NCBI GenBank assembly: GCA_963827085.1
Contig: CAWGZY010000001.1
Location: 248,001 to 312,000, forward strand
Source of the DNA: JAGVPT01 sp963827085
GTDB lineage: Bacteria > Bacteroidota > Ignavibacteria > UBA10030 > UBA8401
DNA: 64,000 bases
Direction of reading: 5' to 3'
Part shown: in pieces, positions 17,932-25,968 of the stretch
How the letters are laid out: each line of letters starts with the position of its first letter
Position numbering within the stretch: the first letter of the stretch is position 1
Made by a program: the position numbers and the translations under genes
The notes under the pieces: generated by a model
Databases searched by the model: none
The model's input: only the letters and a program-made list of their open reading frames with translations
What the model was told of the DNA's origin: nothing

Positions 17932-17945
17932 GTCCGATATCGGAC
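17932..17945. promoter_or_regulatory. 14-bp perfect palindrome, candidate activator site
   Basis: GTCCGATATCGGAC is a perfect inverted repeat lying 83 bases upstream of the sigma-54-type promoter at 18028-18042. That distance is usual for enhancer sites of NtrC-type activators. Binding by the adjacent regulator is inference. Confidence 0.5.
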
Positions 17946-18027
17946 GCCTTAACTTTGCAAGAAAAAAACACATAGTCAAATCTGGGCGGAAATTGCCAAC
18001 TTTTTGCTCCTATTCTATCGAAATCAG

Positions 18028-18042
18028 TGGCATAACAATTGC
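18028..18042 (+). promoter_or_regulatory. Sigma-54 (-24/-12) promoter of export operon
   Basis: TGGCATAACAATTGC matches the RpoN consensus TGGCACG-N4-TTGC with the GG and GC dinucleotides at the required spacing. It lies 63 bases before the TTG start of the adaptor gene. The divergent two-component regulator has a sigma-54 interaction domain, which supports the assignment. Confidence 0.72.
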
Positions 18043-18104
18043 CCTTTCATCTCTGACATGCAAAAACCATTCCCGAAAAAGGCAACCTCTTCGAAAGATG
18101 AGAA

Positions 18105-19358
18105 TTGGATAAAAAGATAGAAAAGAAACCGCTTTACAGGCAAACTCGATTTTGGATGTATACAGCCGGGTGTCTGTTTTTTCTGATCCTGGTTGGAGTT
18201 ATTCTTAACGATACCGGATCCAAGCTGAACGTCGAAGCCGATAAGATCACGATCTCCACAGTTGCGGAAGGGGACTTTCAGGAATTTATCCCCGTAACCG
18301 GAACGATACTTCCTCGTACAACCTTTTATCTGGATGCGATCTTGGGGGGGACCGTTGAGAATAAATTTGTCGAGGAAGGGACGATGCTGAAAAAGGGGGA
18401 CAAGATCATTCGACTTTCCAACACCAACGTTCAGTTGAGCACGCTTCAGCAAGAGACGTTTACGTACCAACAGATTAACGATGCACGGAACACGAGACTG
18501 CAGATCGAGCAGAACAGCATTACGCTGCAGAACGCTCTCGTGTCTGCCAATTATAGTCTTATCAACGCCGACGAAATCTTTGAACGTCAGAAGGCAATGT
18601 GGGCAAAGAAATTGATTTCGGAACAAGATTACCAGCAGGCGGAGAACAATTACAATCTAGCCCTAGAGCAGCGAAAGCTGGCAAATCAAAATTTTGCTGC
18701 TGATTCAATTCTTAAGCAAGCCCAGCTTACGCAAATTGCAGCTTCAATCGACCGCCTGCAGAAGAACCTTGAGATGATCAGACAAAACATCGATAACCTT
18801 ACCGTGAAGGCGCCGATCAGCGGCCAGCTTACTTCACTGAATGCCGAGACGGGTCAATCCAAATCTCCGGGCGATCAATTAGGACAGATAGACGCATTAG
18901 ATGGATTCAAGGTCAGAGCAGACATCGATGAATTCTATATTGCGAGAGTCGCCCAAGAGTTGCATGCAACGGTAGAAATCGACGCAAAGAATTACAGTCT
19001 GATCGTGACCAAGGTATATCCTCAGGTCACAAACGGGAAATTTCAAGTCGATATGGAATTTAACGGCACGGTCCCGGACGGAATACGAAGAGGACAAACT
19101 CTTCAGATGAGACTGCAGTTAAGCGAAAGAACGAAAGCGCTTCTGCTTCCGCGCGGCGGATTTTATCAGAAAACCGGAGGGCAATGGGTTTTCGTAATTA
19201 ATCATTCCGGCAGCGAAGCCACGAAGAGATCAATTAGTTTGGGGAAACAAAATCCGGATTACTTCGAAGTTCTCAGCGGAATACTCCCCGGGGACAAAGT
19301 GGTTACTTCGTCGTACGACAATTTCGGCGAGGTCGATAAGTTGATCATTAAACACTGA
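18105..19358 (+). CDS. Periplasmic adaptor (MacA/HlyD-like) of ABC export system
   Basis: 417 residues from a TTG at 18105; the ATG 7 bases upstream is in another frame and terminates at once. One N-terminal transmembrane helix (WMYTAGCLFFLILVGVIL) anchors it. FQEFIPVTGTILPRTT and VEEGTMLKKGDKIIRLSN are the first half of the lipoyl/barrel-sandwich domain, then a long coiled-coil hairpin (about 105-230), NLTVKAPISGQLTSL (second half), beta-barrel and membrane-proximal domains. It is the first gene of an operon with two ATPases and four MacB-like permeases, consistent with tripartite export of peptide or small molecules. No outer-membrane TolC partner is seen here. Confidence 0.88.
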   Translation: MDKKIEKKPLYRQTRFWMYTAGCLFFLILVGVILNDTGSKLNVEADKITISTVAEGDFQEFIPVTGTILPRTTFYLDAILGGTVENKFVEEGTMLKKGDKIIRLSNTNVQLSTLQQETFTYQQINDARNTRLQIEQNSITLQNALVSANYSLINADEIFERQKAMWAKKLISEQDYQQAENNYNLALEQRKLANQNFAADSILKQAQLTQIAASIDRLQKNLEMIRQNIDNLTVKAPISGQLTSLNAETGQSKSPGDQLGQIDALDGFKVRADIDEFYIARVAQELHATVEIDAKNYSLIVTKVYPQVTNGKFQVDMEFNGTVPDGIRRGQTLQMRLQLSERTKALLLPRGGFYQKTGGQWVFVINHSGSEATKRSISLGKQNPDYFEVLSGILPGDKVVTSSYDNFGEVDKLIIKH

Positions 19359-19361
19359 AAT

Positions 19362-19432
19362 GGAGTCAGGAGTCGGGAGACAGGAGACCGGTTTTTCCGG
19401 CTCCGGCTCCGGCCTCCGGCATCCGGTCTCCA
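19362..19432. repeat. AGACAGG-type heptamer hairpin, adaptor-ATPase gap
   Basis: Left arm units AGTCAGG, AGTCGGG, AGACAGG, AGACCGG. After a TTTTT loop the complement of the right arm reads AGACCGG, ATGCCGG, AGGCCGG. It fills the gap between the adaptor and first ATPase. Confidence 0.85.
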
Positions 19433-19454
19433 CCCAACAAGAGAGGAAAAGTAA

Positions 19455-20144
19455 ATGATAAAAACAAGCAACCTTAAGAAGATCTACACAACCGAAGAAG
19501 TGGAAACAACCGCCCTCGGCGGCGTGAACATAGAAATCAACGAAAAAGAATTTGTGGCGATCATGGGACCGTCGGGTTGCGGCAAATCGACGTTGCTTAA
19601 CATCTTTGGTCTCCTGGATAACCCTTCGGACGGCCAGTATTTTTTTCTGAACGAAGAAGTTTCAAAATATACCGAGCGGCAGCGTGCGCACATGCGGAAA
19701 TCGAACATCGGTTTTGTTTTTCAGAGTTTCAATTTAATCGACGAGTTGACGGTGTTTGAAAATGTTGAACTTCCGCTCCTTTACCTCGGCGTTGCAACAT
19801 CCGAGCGGGAAAGAATGGTCAACGAGGTTCTGGAAAAAATGCAGATCATGCATCGCAAAGATCATTTTCCCCAGCAGCTCTCGGGCGGTCAACAGCAGCG
19901 CGTCGCCGTCAGCAGGGCAGTGGTTGCCAAGCCGGCACTTATTCTTGCCGATGAGCCGACCGGAAACCTGGACTCAGCAAACGGCGAAGAAGTAATGAAT
20001 ATTCTGACGAAACTCAACGAAAACGGGACGACGATTATCATGGTCACCCACTCGCCTCACGATTCCGAATTCGCCCACAGAATCATCCACCTGTTCGACG
20101 GACATGTGGTAACGGAAAACTATAAAGAAAAGTTCCACGTTTAA
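19455..20144 (+). CDS. ABC transporter ATP-binding protein (MacB/LolD type), first copy
   Basis: 229 residues. Walker A GPSGCGKST (about 38-46), Q-loop FVFQSFNLIDELTVFENV, signature LSGGQQQRVAVSRA, Walker B LILADEPTG and H-loop MVTHSPHD are all intact. LNIFGLLDNPSDG and the short length place it in the MacB/LolD/FtsE group that drives mechanotransmission-type permeases. GAGAGGAAA precedes the ATG. It works with the permeases downstream. Confidence 0.94.
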   Translation: MIKTSNLKKIYTTEEVETTALGGVNIEINEKEFVAIMGPSGCGKSTLLNIFGLLDNPSDGQYFFLNEEVSKYTERQRAHMRKSNIGFVFQSFNLIDELTVFENVELPLLYLGVATSERERMVNEVLEKMQIMHRKDHFPQQLSGGQQQRVAVSRAVVAKPALILADEPTGNLDSANGEEVMNILTKLNENGTTIIMVTHSPHDSEFAHRIIHLFDGHVVTENYKEKFHV

Positions 20145-20148
20145 AAAC

Positions 20149-20223
20149 GGAGACTGGAGGCAGAAGAAAGGAGGTGTCGCACGAATTGATGGCTGACTTC
20201 CTGCGTCCGGTCTCCAGCCTCCC
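20149..20223. repeat. AGACAGG-type heptamer hairpin, between the two ATPases
   Basis: Left arm AGACTGG, AGGCAGA, AGAAAGG; the right arm complement reads AGGCTGG, AGACCGG, ACGCAGG. It lies directly after the first ATPase stop. Confidence 0.8.
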
Positions 20224-20270
20224 ACTTTCGGCCTGTGAACTCCGCTATCCCACCCATGGAAGAGGAAAAA

Positions 20271-20933
20271 ATGATCAAGCTCCTAAACATTGAAAAATTC
20301 TATACGAATAAAGTAATCAAAACGTACGTTCTGAGGAATATAAACCTGGAAGTAAAAGAAGGTGAATTTGTCTCTGTCATGGGTCCGTCGGGATCAGGCA
20401 AGACAACGTTGTTGAACATCGTCGGAATGTTTGACACGCCTTCCAACGGAGAGTATTACTTTTATGATGAACCGGTTCACAAAATGAGCGAGAAGAAACT
20501 CGTCGAACTTCATAAGACTCACATTGGTTTCGTCTTTCAAAGTTATCATCTGATCGACGAGCTGACGGTCTACGAAAACCTTGAGACTCCTCTGCTTTAC
20601 CAGAAAGTAAACGCCAACGATCGGAAGGGAAGAGTTGCCGAAACATTGGACAGGTTTAACATGGTAGCGAAAAAAGATCTATTTCCGAACCAGCTTTCCG
20701 GCGGACAGCAGCAGCTCGTGGCAATTGCACGGGCAGTCATTGCCGAGCCAAAGCTGATACTGGCGGACGAGCCGACCGGCAATCTCCATTCAGACCAGGG
20801 AAAAGAGATAATGAAACTTCTCAAGGAGTTAAATAAGCAAGGTACAACGATAATTCAGGTTACGCATTCCGAAACAAATGCGGCATATGGAAACAGAATA
20901 ATACGATTGAAAGACGGATGGATTGAGAAATGA
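20271..20933 (+). CDS. ABC transporter ATP-binding protein (MacB/LolD type), second copy
   Basis: 220 residues from the ATG at 20271, chosen for the AGAGGAAAAA immediately upstream and alignment with the first ATPase; the frame is open 36 bases further. Walker A GPSGSGKTT, Q-loop FVFQSYHLIDELTVYENL, signature LSGGQQQLVAIARA, Walker B LILADEPTG and H-loop QVTHSE are intact. The closest relative visible is the ATPase at 19455, suggesting local duplication. The signature is followed by L rather than the common R. Co-transcribed with the permeases. Confidence 0.93.
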   Translation: MIKLLNIEKFYTNKVIKTYVLRNINLEVKEGEFVSVMGPSGSGKTTLLNIVGMFDTPSNGEYYFYDEPVHKMSEKKLVELHKTHIGFVFQSYHLIDELTVYENLETPLLYQKVNANDRKGRVAETLDRFNMVAKKDLFPNQLSGGQQQLVAIARAVIAEPKLILADEPTGNLHSDQGKEIMKLLKELNKQGTTIIQVTHSETNAAYGNRIIRLKDGWIEK

Positions 20934-20935
20934 AA

Positions 20936-21006
20936 GGAAACAGGAAATCGGAGTCTAGGGGCCGGAGTCAGAAGTATCCGATCTGCAACCTCATGTTTCC
21001 GGTTAC
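20936..21006. repeat. Degenerate AGACAGG-type heptamer element, ATPase-permease gap
   Basis: Units AAACAGG, AAATCGG, AGTCTAGG, GGCCGG, AGTCAGA; the right arm (TTTCCGGTTACC) pairs only weakly. It is the most decayed member in the operon. Confidence 0.65.
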
Positions 21007-21029
21007 CTATTAACCCGAAGGAGCTGGTG

Positions 21030-23459
21030 ATGATAAAAAACTACTTCCGTGTTGCAATAAGAAATCTCAGAAACTACAAGGCGTATTCGGCTATAAACAT
21101 CGTGGGTCTGGCAGTAGGAATAGCATGCTGCATAGCGATAACGCTTTTTGTGCGGGATGAATTAAGCTACGATAGGTTTAACGAATTTGCGGACCAGATC
21201 TATCGGCCGAGGTTGTTCGGCCGGGTGAACGGACATGATATGAACATGGCACAGTCTCCCGTTGCAATGGGCCCGGCAGTCTATCACGATCTCCCGGACG
21301 TTGTTGCATATACTCGCTTGATCAAAAGCGGTTCTACCATGGTTCGATATCACGACAAGACATTCAGTGAAGAAAGGTTTTTCGGTGCAGACTCGACGGT
21401 CTTCGAGGTATTCACATTTCCCTTTGTTGCAGGAAATCCGAAGACGGCCCTCATTCAGCCGAACACGATCGTGATCACTGAATCCATTGCACATAAGTAT
21501 TTCGGTAATGATGACCCAATTGGCAGGATAATAAATACGGGGAAGCAAAATGACTTTGTGGTCACGGGTGTTATGAAAGATCTCCCTCAAAATTCACACC
21601 TGCATCCGGATTTCATGGCTTCGCTCACAACATCGCAGGACAGCAGAAACCCGACATGGCTGAGCAACAACTATTACACGTACCTTCTGCTCCAAAAAGG
21701 AGTAAACCTCGTTGAATTTCAGAAAAAGTTGGATGAGGAAGTTATCAAATATGGTAGTCCGCAGTTGAAAGCCATAACTGGTCTTTCTCTCGAACAATTC
21801 AGGGCAGCGGGAAATAAGTATGGATTCGTGCTGGAACCCCTTACCTCCATACATCTTAACTCGCATCTCGATTATGAGATTGAGGCGAATGGCGACATCA
21901 TATACGTTTACATATTTTCCGCAATAGCCGTCGCGATATTGCTGATCGCGTGCATAAACTTCATCAATCTCGCCACGGCACGATCCGAGAAGCGAGCGAA
22001 GGAGGTCGGAGTTAGGAAAGCGTTGGGATCCACACGATCATATCTCGTAGGACAGTTCATGTCTGAGTCGATTTTGATGAGTATTATTGCGGTTGTTTTG
22101 GCAGTCGGGATGGTCGAACTCCTGCTTCCTTTTTTCAACCAAATCGCGAACAAGGAAATGAGTCTCCACCTATTCAGCAATCAATCATCAATTCCAGTTC
22201 TTGTTTTTTTTGCTGTCATGGTTGGAATCATTGCAGGAAGCTATCCCGCTTTTTACCTGTCGTCGTTCCGTCCTATCGACGTTCTAAGGCCTGAGGCCAG
22301 AAAAGGAGGAAGGAAATCATTGCTTAGAAGCGGGTTGGTGATTTTCCAGTTTACGATCTCCATTGCCCTGTTCGTGGGGACATTCATTATCTTCGCCCAA
22401 CTTCGATACATCCAGTCAAAGGATCTTGGATTTGATAAAGAAGAGACCATCGTGGTAAATAGGACAAACGATCTTTCCAATCAGCTCCAGTCCTTCGAAG
22501 ATGAGTTAAGAACAAATAAAGGTATCGTAAACCTCGCCAATTCAAATGGGATTCCCGGGAAGCAGGGTGGAGACAATGCATGCCGTCTTGAAGGCACACC
22601 GGAGAGCCAATATGAAGACATCCAGCAAATGTTCTGCGATTATGATTTCGCGAAAACATATAAGTTAGGGATAGCCGATGGAAGGTTCTTCTCCAAAGAA
22701 CATCCTTCGGATAGTGCCGCCGTGGTTGTCAACGAAGAAGTTGAAAAGAGCTTCAATGCAAAAAGACTCGTCGGCAGATATCTCGTTTATCCGGGCGCGG
22801 GCCCTGGAGGGACTGACCAAAAATATGAGATAGTAGGAGTGGTCAAAGACTTCAACTATAGATCCCTTCATGAACCGATTAGCCCTCTGGCCATTCTCCT
22901 CTTTCCGAAACAAGGATTCATCGGGCAGTTCGTCACAGTTCGTCTGGTGCCGGGAGATCACTTGAGTATGATCTCTTTCATTGAGAAGGTCTGGAAGAAG
23001 TATGCAGGAGATGAAGAATTTAGTTGCAACTTCCTTGATGATGACCTTCAGAAGATGTATGCGGCAGACCGGAACACCAACGAGATAGCCGGGGCATTCT
23101 CAGTCCTCGCGATTTTCATCGCATGTCTCGGCCTCTTGGGACTGGCGGCATTCGTCACCGAGCGCCGAACGAAGGAGATCGGAATCCGGAAAGTTCTGGG
23201 TGCTTCGGTTGCAGAGATCGTGGCGCTTCTCTCAAAAGAGTTCATCAAATGGGTTCTGATTGCGAATGTGATTGCATGGCCTCTGGCATACTATGTCATG
23301 AACGATTGGCTAAAGAACTTCGCTTATAGAATTGACATGAGCTTCTGGATTTTCTTTGCATCAGGCGTCCTCGCGTTGTTAATCGCACTGTTGACGGTGA
23401 GTTCGCATGCAATAAAAGCCGCGACGGCGAACCCGGTGGAATCATTACGGTATGAATAG
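21030..23459 (+). CDS. MacB/FtsX-like ABC transporter permease 1
   Basis: 809 residues from the ATG at 21030 (AAGGAG seven bases before). Two MacB-type units: an N-terminal helix (AINIVGLAVGIACCIAITLFV), a large periplasmic domain, three helices (FINLATARSEKRAKEVGVRK), then a second periplasmic domain and a terminal FtsX block (FVTERRTKEIGIRKVLGAS) ending NPVESLRYE. About 800 residues with two core domains is the double-length form common in Bacteroidota. Inner membrane; partner of the ATPases upstream. Substrate unknown. Confidence 0.93.
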   Translation: MIKNYFRVAIRNLRNYKAYSAINIVGLAVGIACCIAITLFVRDELSYDRFNEFADQIYRPRLFGRVNGHDMNMAQSPVAMGPAVYHDLPDVVAYTRLIKSGSTMVRYHDKTFSEERFFGADSTVFEVFTFPFVAGNPKTALIQPNTIVITESIAHKYFGNDDPIGRIINTGKQNDFVVTGVMKDLPQNSHLHPDFMASLTTSQDSRNPTWLSNNYYTYLLLQKGVNLVEFQKKLDEEVIKYGSPQLKAITGLSLEQFRAAGNKYGFVLEPLTSIHLNSHLDYEIEANGDIIYVYIFSAIAVAILLIACINFINLATARSEKRAKEVGVRKALGSTRSYLVGQFMSESILMSIIAVVLAVGMVELLLPFFNQIANKEMSLHLFSNQSSIPVLVFFAVMVGIIAGSYPAFYLSSFRPIDVLRPEARKGGRKSLLRSGLVIFQFTISIALFVGTFIIFAQLRYIQSKDLGFDKEETIVVNRTNDLSNQLQSFEDELRTNKGIVNLANSNGIPGKQGGDNACRLEGTPESQYEDIQQMFCDYDFAKTYKLGIADGRFFSKEHPSDSAAVVVNEEVEKSFNAKRLVGRYLVYPGAGPGGTDQKYEIVGVVKDFNYRSLHEPISPLAILLFPKQGFIGQFVTVRLVPGDHLSMISFIEKVWKKYAGDEEFSCNFLDDDLQKMYAADRNTNEIAGAFSVLAIFIACLGLLGLAAFVTERRTKEIGIRKVLGASVAEIVALLSKEFIKWVLIANVIAWPLAYYVMNDWLKNFAYRIDMSFWIFFASGVLALLIALLTVSSHAIKAATANPVESLRYE

Positions 23460-23470
23460 AGGAGAATAAA

Positions 23471-25876
23471 ATGCTGAAAAATTATTTGAAAATATCATTA
23501 AGAAAAATGGCGCAACAGAAGCTGTATTCATTCATCAACATTGGCGGTTTGGCTTTAGGTGTTGCCCTTTTTTTTCTTATCGGAGTATATGTCAATCGCG
23601 AAATGAACTATGATAATTTCCACAAGGGCAAAGAAAATATTTATCGCATTTGCAGGAAAGAGAACGAACCTTCAGGCAAGGTAAGCTCCGCAACCACACC
23701 AAACGCCTTGCCCAAGGCTTTCCACAATGATTTTCCCGAAGTCAAAAATGTAGTCAGTATCATTGCAACAAGCGATGATGAAATTACCGTTGGTGAGAAT
23801 AAATTTCAGAAACATATATTATTCGCTTCTCCTAATTTCTTTGACATGTTTGACTTTCAATTTGAAGCTGGAGACTATAGGCAGTTAAATGAAAACATAA
23901 ATTCTATCATTCTCACCAGCCAATTGGCGAAAACGTTATTCGGCAAAGAGTCGCCTTTAGGAAAAACCGTCACCGTGCACGGGCAATTCCATTTTATCGT
24001 TTGCGGCATACTTAAAGATATTCCTGCAAACTCCAGTTTTCAGTTTGATGCTTTTGTTTCCAAAGAAGTAGTGTACCGTTACATCTTGCCGGATGAAGAA
24101 AGCAAATGGTATTCTATGGGCGTGGAAACATTTGTAGAATTGCCTCCCACAGTATCTCCTGAATATTTGAAATCACAATTACCTCAATTTTTGAATAAAT
24201 ATCTTCCCGATTATTTACAGGGTAGATTAGCATTAGATCTCCAGCCGTTACAGGATATTCACACGAATACAAATATACAAAGCTATATGTTTCCAGCCGT
24301 TTCAAAAAGTTCTTTGCTGGTATTCTTCCTTATTGCATGTACCATATTGGGCATTGCAAGTATTAATTTTATAAATCTCGTTTCTGCCAGACACTATGAA
24401 CGGGATAAAGAAATAGGTGTACGCAAAGTCCTTGGTGCCGAACGAATGCAGCTTGTCTATCAATTTCTGATTGAATCTATTCTCATGACATTATTCGCAA
24501 CTGTTCTGGGATTTGTGCTGCTGGAATTTATTTTACCGTATTTTAACAATTACATTCAACCGCCGTTAAGTTTTAGTTTATTCGACCGTGCGTCGTTTTT
24601 CATCGTCGTATTCTTCTTTGCATTATCGCTTGGCGTAATAAACGGATTGTATCCCGCTCTTTATCTTTCAGCAAATAAACCTGCGGCGATGTTGAAAAAA
24701 GAAAAGAGAAACGTATTTGGCAGGATACGGATGCGTCATGTACTTATTACCATCCAATTCGGTGTGACTATTGCTCTTATATTTTGTGTGATTTCAATCT
24801 ACGCACAGATTTCATTTATGAAGAATCATGATTTGGGTTTTCTTTCCGAAAATCTCATTGCAATTCCAACAAATACAAATCCTACGGAAAGGCCGGATGA
24901 GCAAAAGATAAAACTTTATACCGAGATAATGCAAAACGAAGGACAGAATCACGGAATAATTTCTGCGGCCTTTTCTGAAAATGTTCCCGGATCGTATTAT
25001 CCCAATCAATTTAGTCTTATCCCGGAAGGGAGTAGCGATGCTGATAAAAGAGAGATGGTAATAACGCGAAGTGTCGATCGAGAGTTTCTTGCTGCGTATC
25101 AAATGAAAATTATCGAAGGACGCAATTTTTCAAATACGATGTCTACTGATTATAGTCAGGCTGCGATAATAAACGAAACGGCAGCTACAATGTTTGGGTG
25201 GAAGAACTCCATCGGTAAACGATTTAAATTCGCATTTGATGCGAATTATTTTACGGTGATCGGAGTTATCAATGATTTCCACTTTCGGTCGCTGCAAAAT
25301 AAAATTGAACCTCTGGTTTTCATTCAATGCTGGGGGCACAAAAATTTTGTTACCGCCCGACTTCGCTCAAATGATATTCAACAAAGCATTGCCTATTTGA
25401 AACAAGAATGGACAAAGCTCTTGCCTTCGTTCCCGTTTGAATATCATTTTGTTGAAGATATGTACCGTGAGAGTTATAAAACAGAAGAACAATTGTTGAA
25501 AACGATCTTGACGTGCGCGGCAATTGCAATTGTGCTTGCCTCACTCGGCCTTTTGGGATTAACTGCATTGACGGCTGTGCAGCGGACAAAAGAAATCGGA
25601 ATTAGAAAAACGTTAGGAGCATCTATTCCCGATATTGTTTTCTTGATGTCGACGGAATTAATGTTTTGGATTATCATTGCTAATATTATTGCCCAGCCCA
25701 TTGCGTATTATTTTGTAATTCAGTGGTTGCAAAACTTTCCATACAGAATTGATTTAACCTGGTGGATGTTTGTGCTCTCTGGCGGAATTGCCGTACTGAT
25801 TGCATTGGTAACGGTATGTTGGCAGGCGATCAAAGCCGCGACGGCAAACCCGGTCGAGTCGCTGCGGTATGAATAG
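23471..25876 (+). CDS. MacB/FtsX-like ABC transporter permease 2, AT-richer
   Basis: 801 residues, beginning 11 bases after permease 1 with GAGGAGAATAAA upstream. Same architecture: helix FINIGGLALGVALFFLIGV, periplasmic domain, FINLVSARHYERDKEIGVRKVLGAE, second half with QRTKEIGIRKTLGAS, and a terminal NPVESLRYE. Codons are visibly more A/T-ending than in permeases 1 and 3, which fits separate origin followed by joining at the conserved 3' end. This is the only internal gap of the operon without a heptamer element. Confidence 0.92.
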   Translation: MLKNYLKISLRKMAQQKLYSFINIGGLALGVALFFLIGVYVNREMNYDNFHKGKENIYRICRKENEPSGKVSSATTPNALPKAFHNDFPEVKNVVSIIATSDDEITVGENKFQKHILFASPNFFDMFDFQFEAGDYRQLNENINSIILTSQLAKTLFGKESPLGKTVTVHGQFHFIVCGILKDIPANSSFQFDAFVSKEVVYRYILPDEESKWYSMGVETFVELPPTVSPEYLKSQLPQFLNKYLPDYLQGRLALDLQPLQDIHTNTNIQSYMFPAVSKSSLLVFFLIACTILGIASINFINLVSARHYERDKEIGVRKVLGAERMQLVYQFLIESILMTLFATVLGFVLLEFILPYFNNYIQPPLSFSLFDRASFFIVVFFFALSLGVINGLYPALYLSANKPAAMLKKEKRNVFGRIRMRHVLITIQFGVTIALIFCVISIYAQISFMKNHDLGFLSENLIAIPTNTNPTERPDEQKIKLYTEIMQNEGQNHGIISAAFSENVPGSYYPNQFSLIPEGSSDADKREMVITRSVDREFLAAYQMKIIEGRNFSNTMSTDYSQAAIINETAATMFGWKNSIGKRFKFAFDANYFTVIGVINDFHFRSLQNKIEPLVFIQCWGHKNFVTARLRSNDIQQSIAYLKQEWTKLLPSFPFEYHFVEDMYRESYKTEEQLLKTILTCAAIAIVLASLGLLGLTALTAVQRTKEIGIRKTLGASIPDIVFLMSTELMFWIIIANIIAQPIAYYFVIQWLQNFPYRIDLTWWMFVLSGGIAVLIALVTVCWQAIKAATANPVESLRYE

Positions 25877-25878
25877 AC

Positions 25879-25947
25879 GGAGCCCGGAGGCGGGAAGCCG
25901 AAGGCCGGAAAACAGATTCGGCCTACTGTCTCCAGCCTCCAGTCTCC
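25879..25947. repeat. AGACAGG-type heptamer hairpin, permease 2-3 gap
   Basis: Left arm AGCCCGG, AGGCGGG, AAGCCGA, AGGCCGG; right arm complement AGACTGG, AGGCTGG, AGACAGT. It begins three bases after the permease 2 stop. Confidence 0.85.
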
Positions 25948-25968
25948 GAATAAATAGAGGAACAAAAC

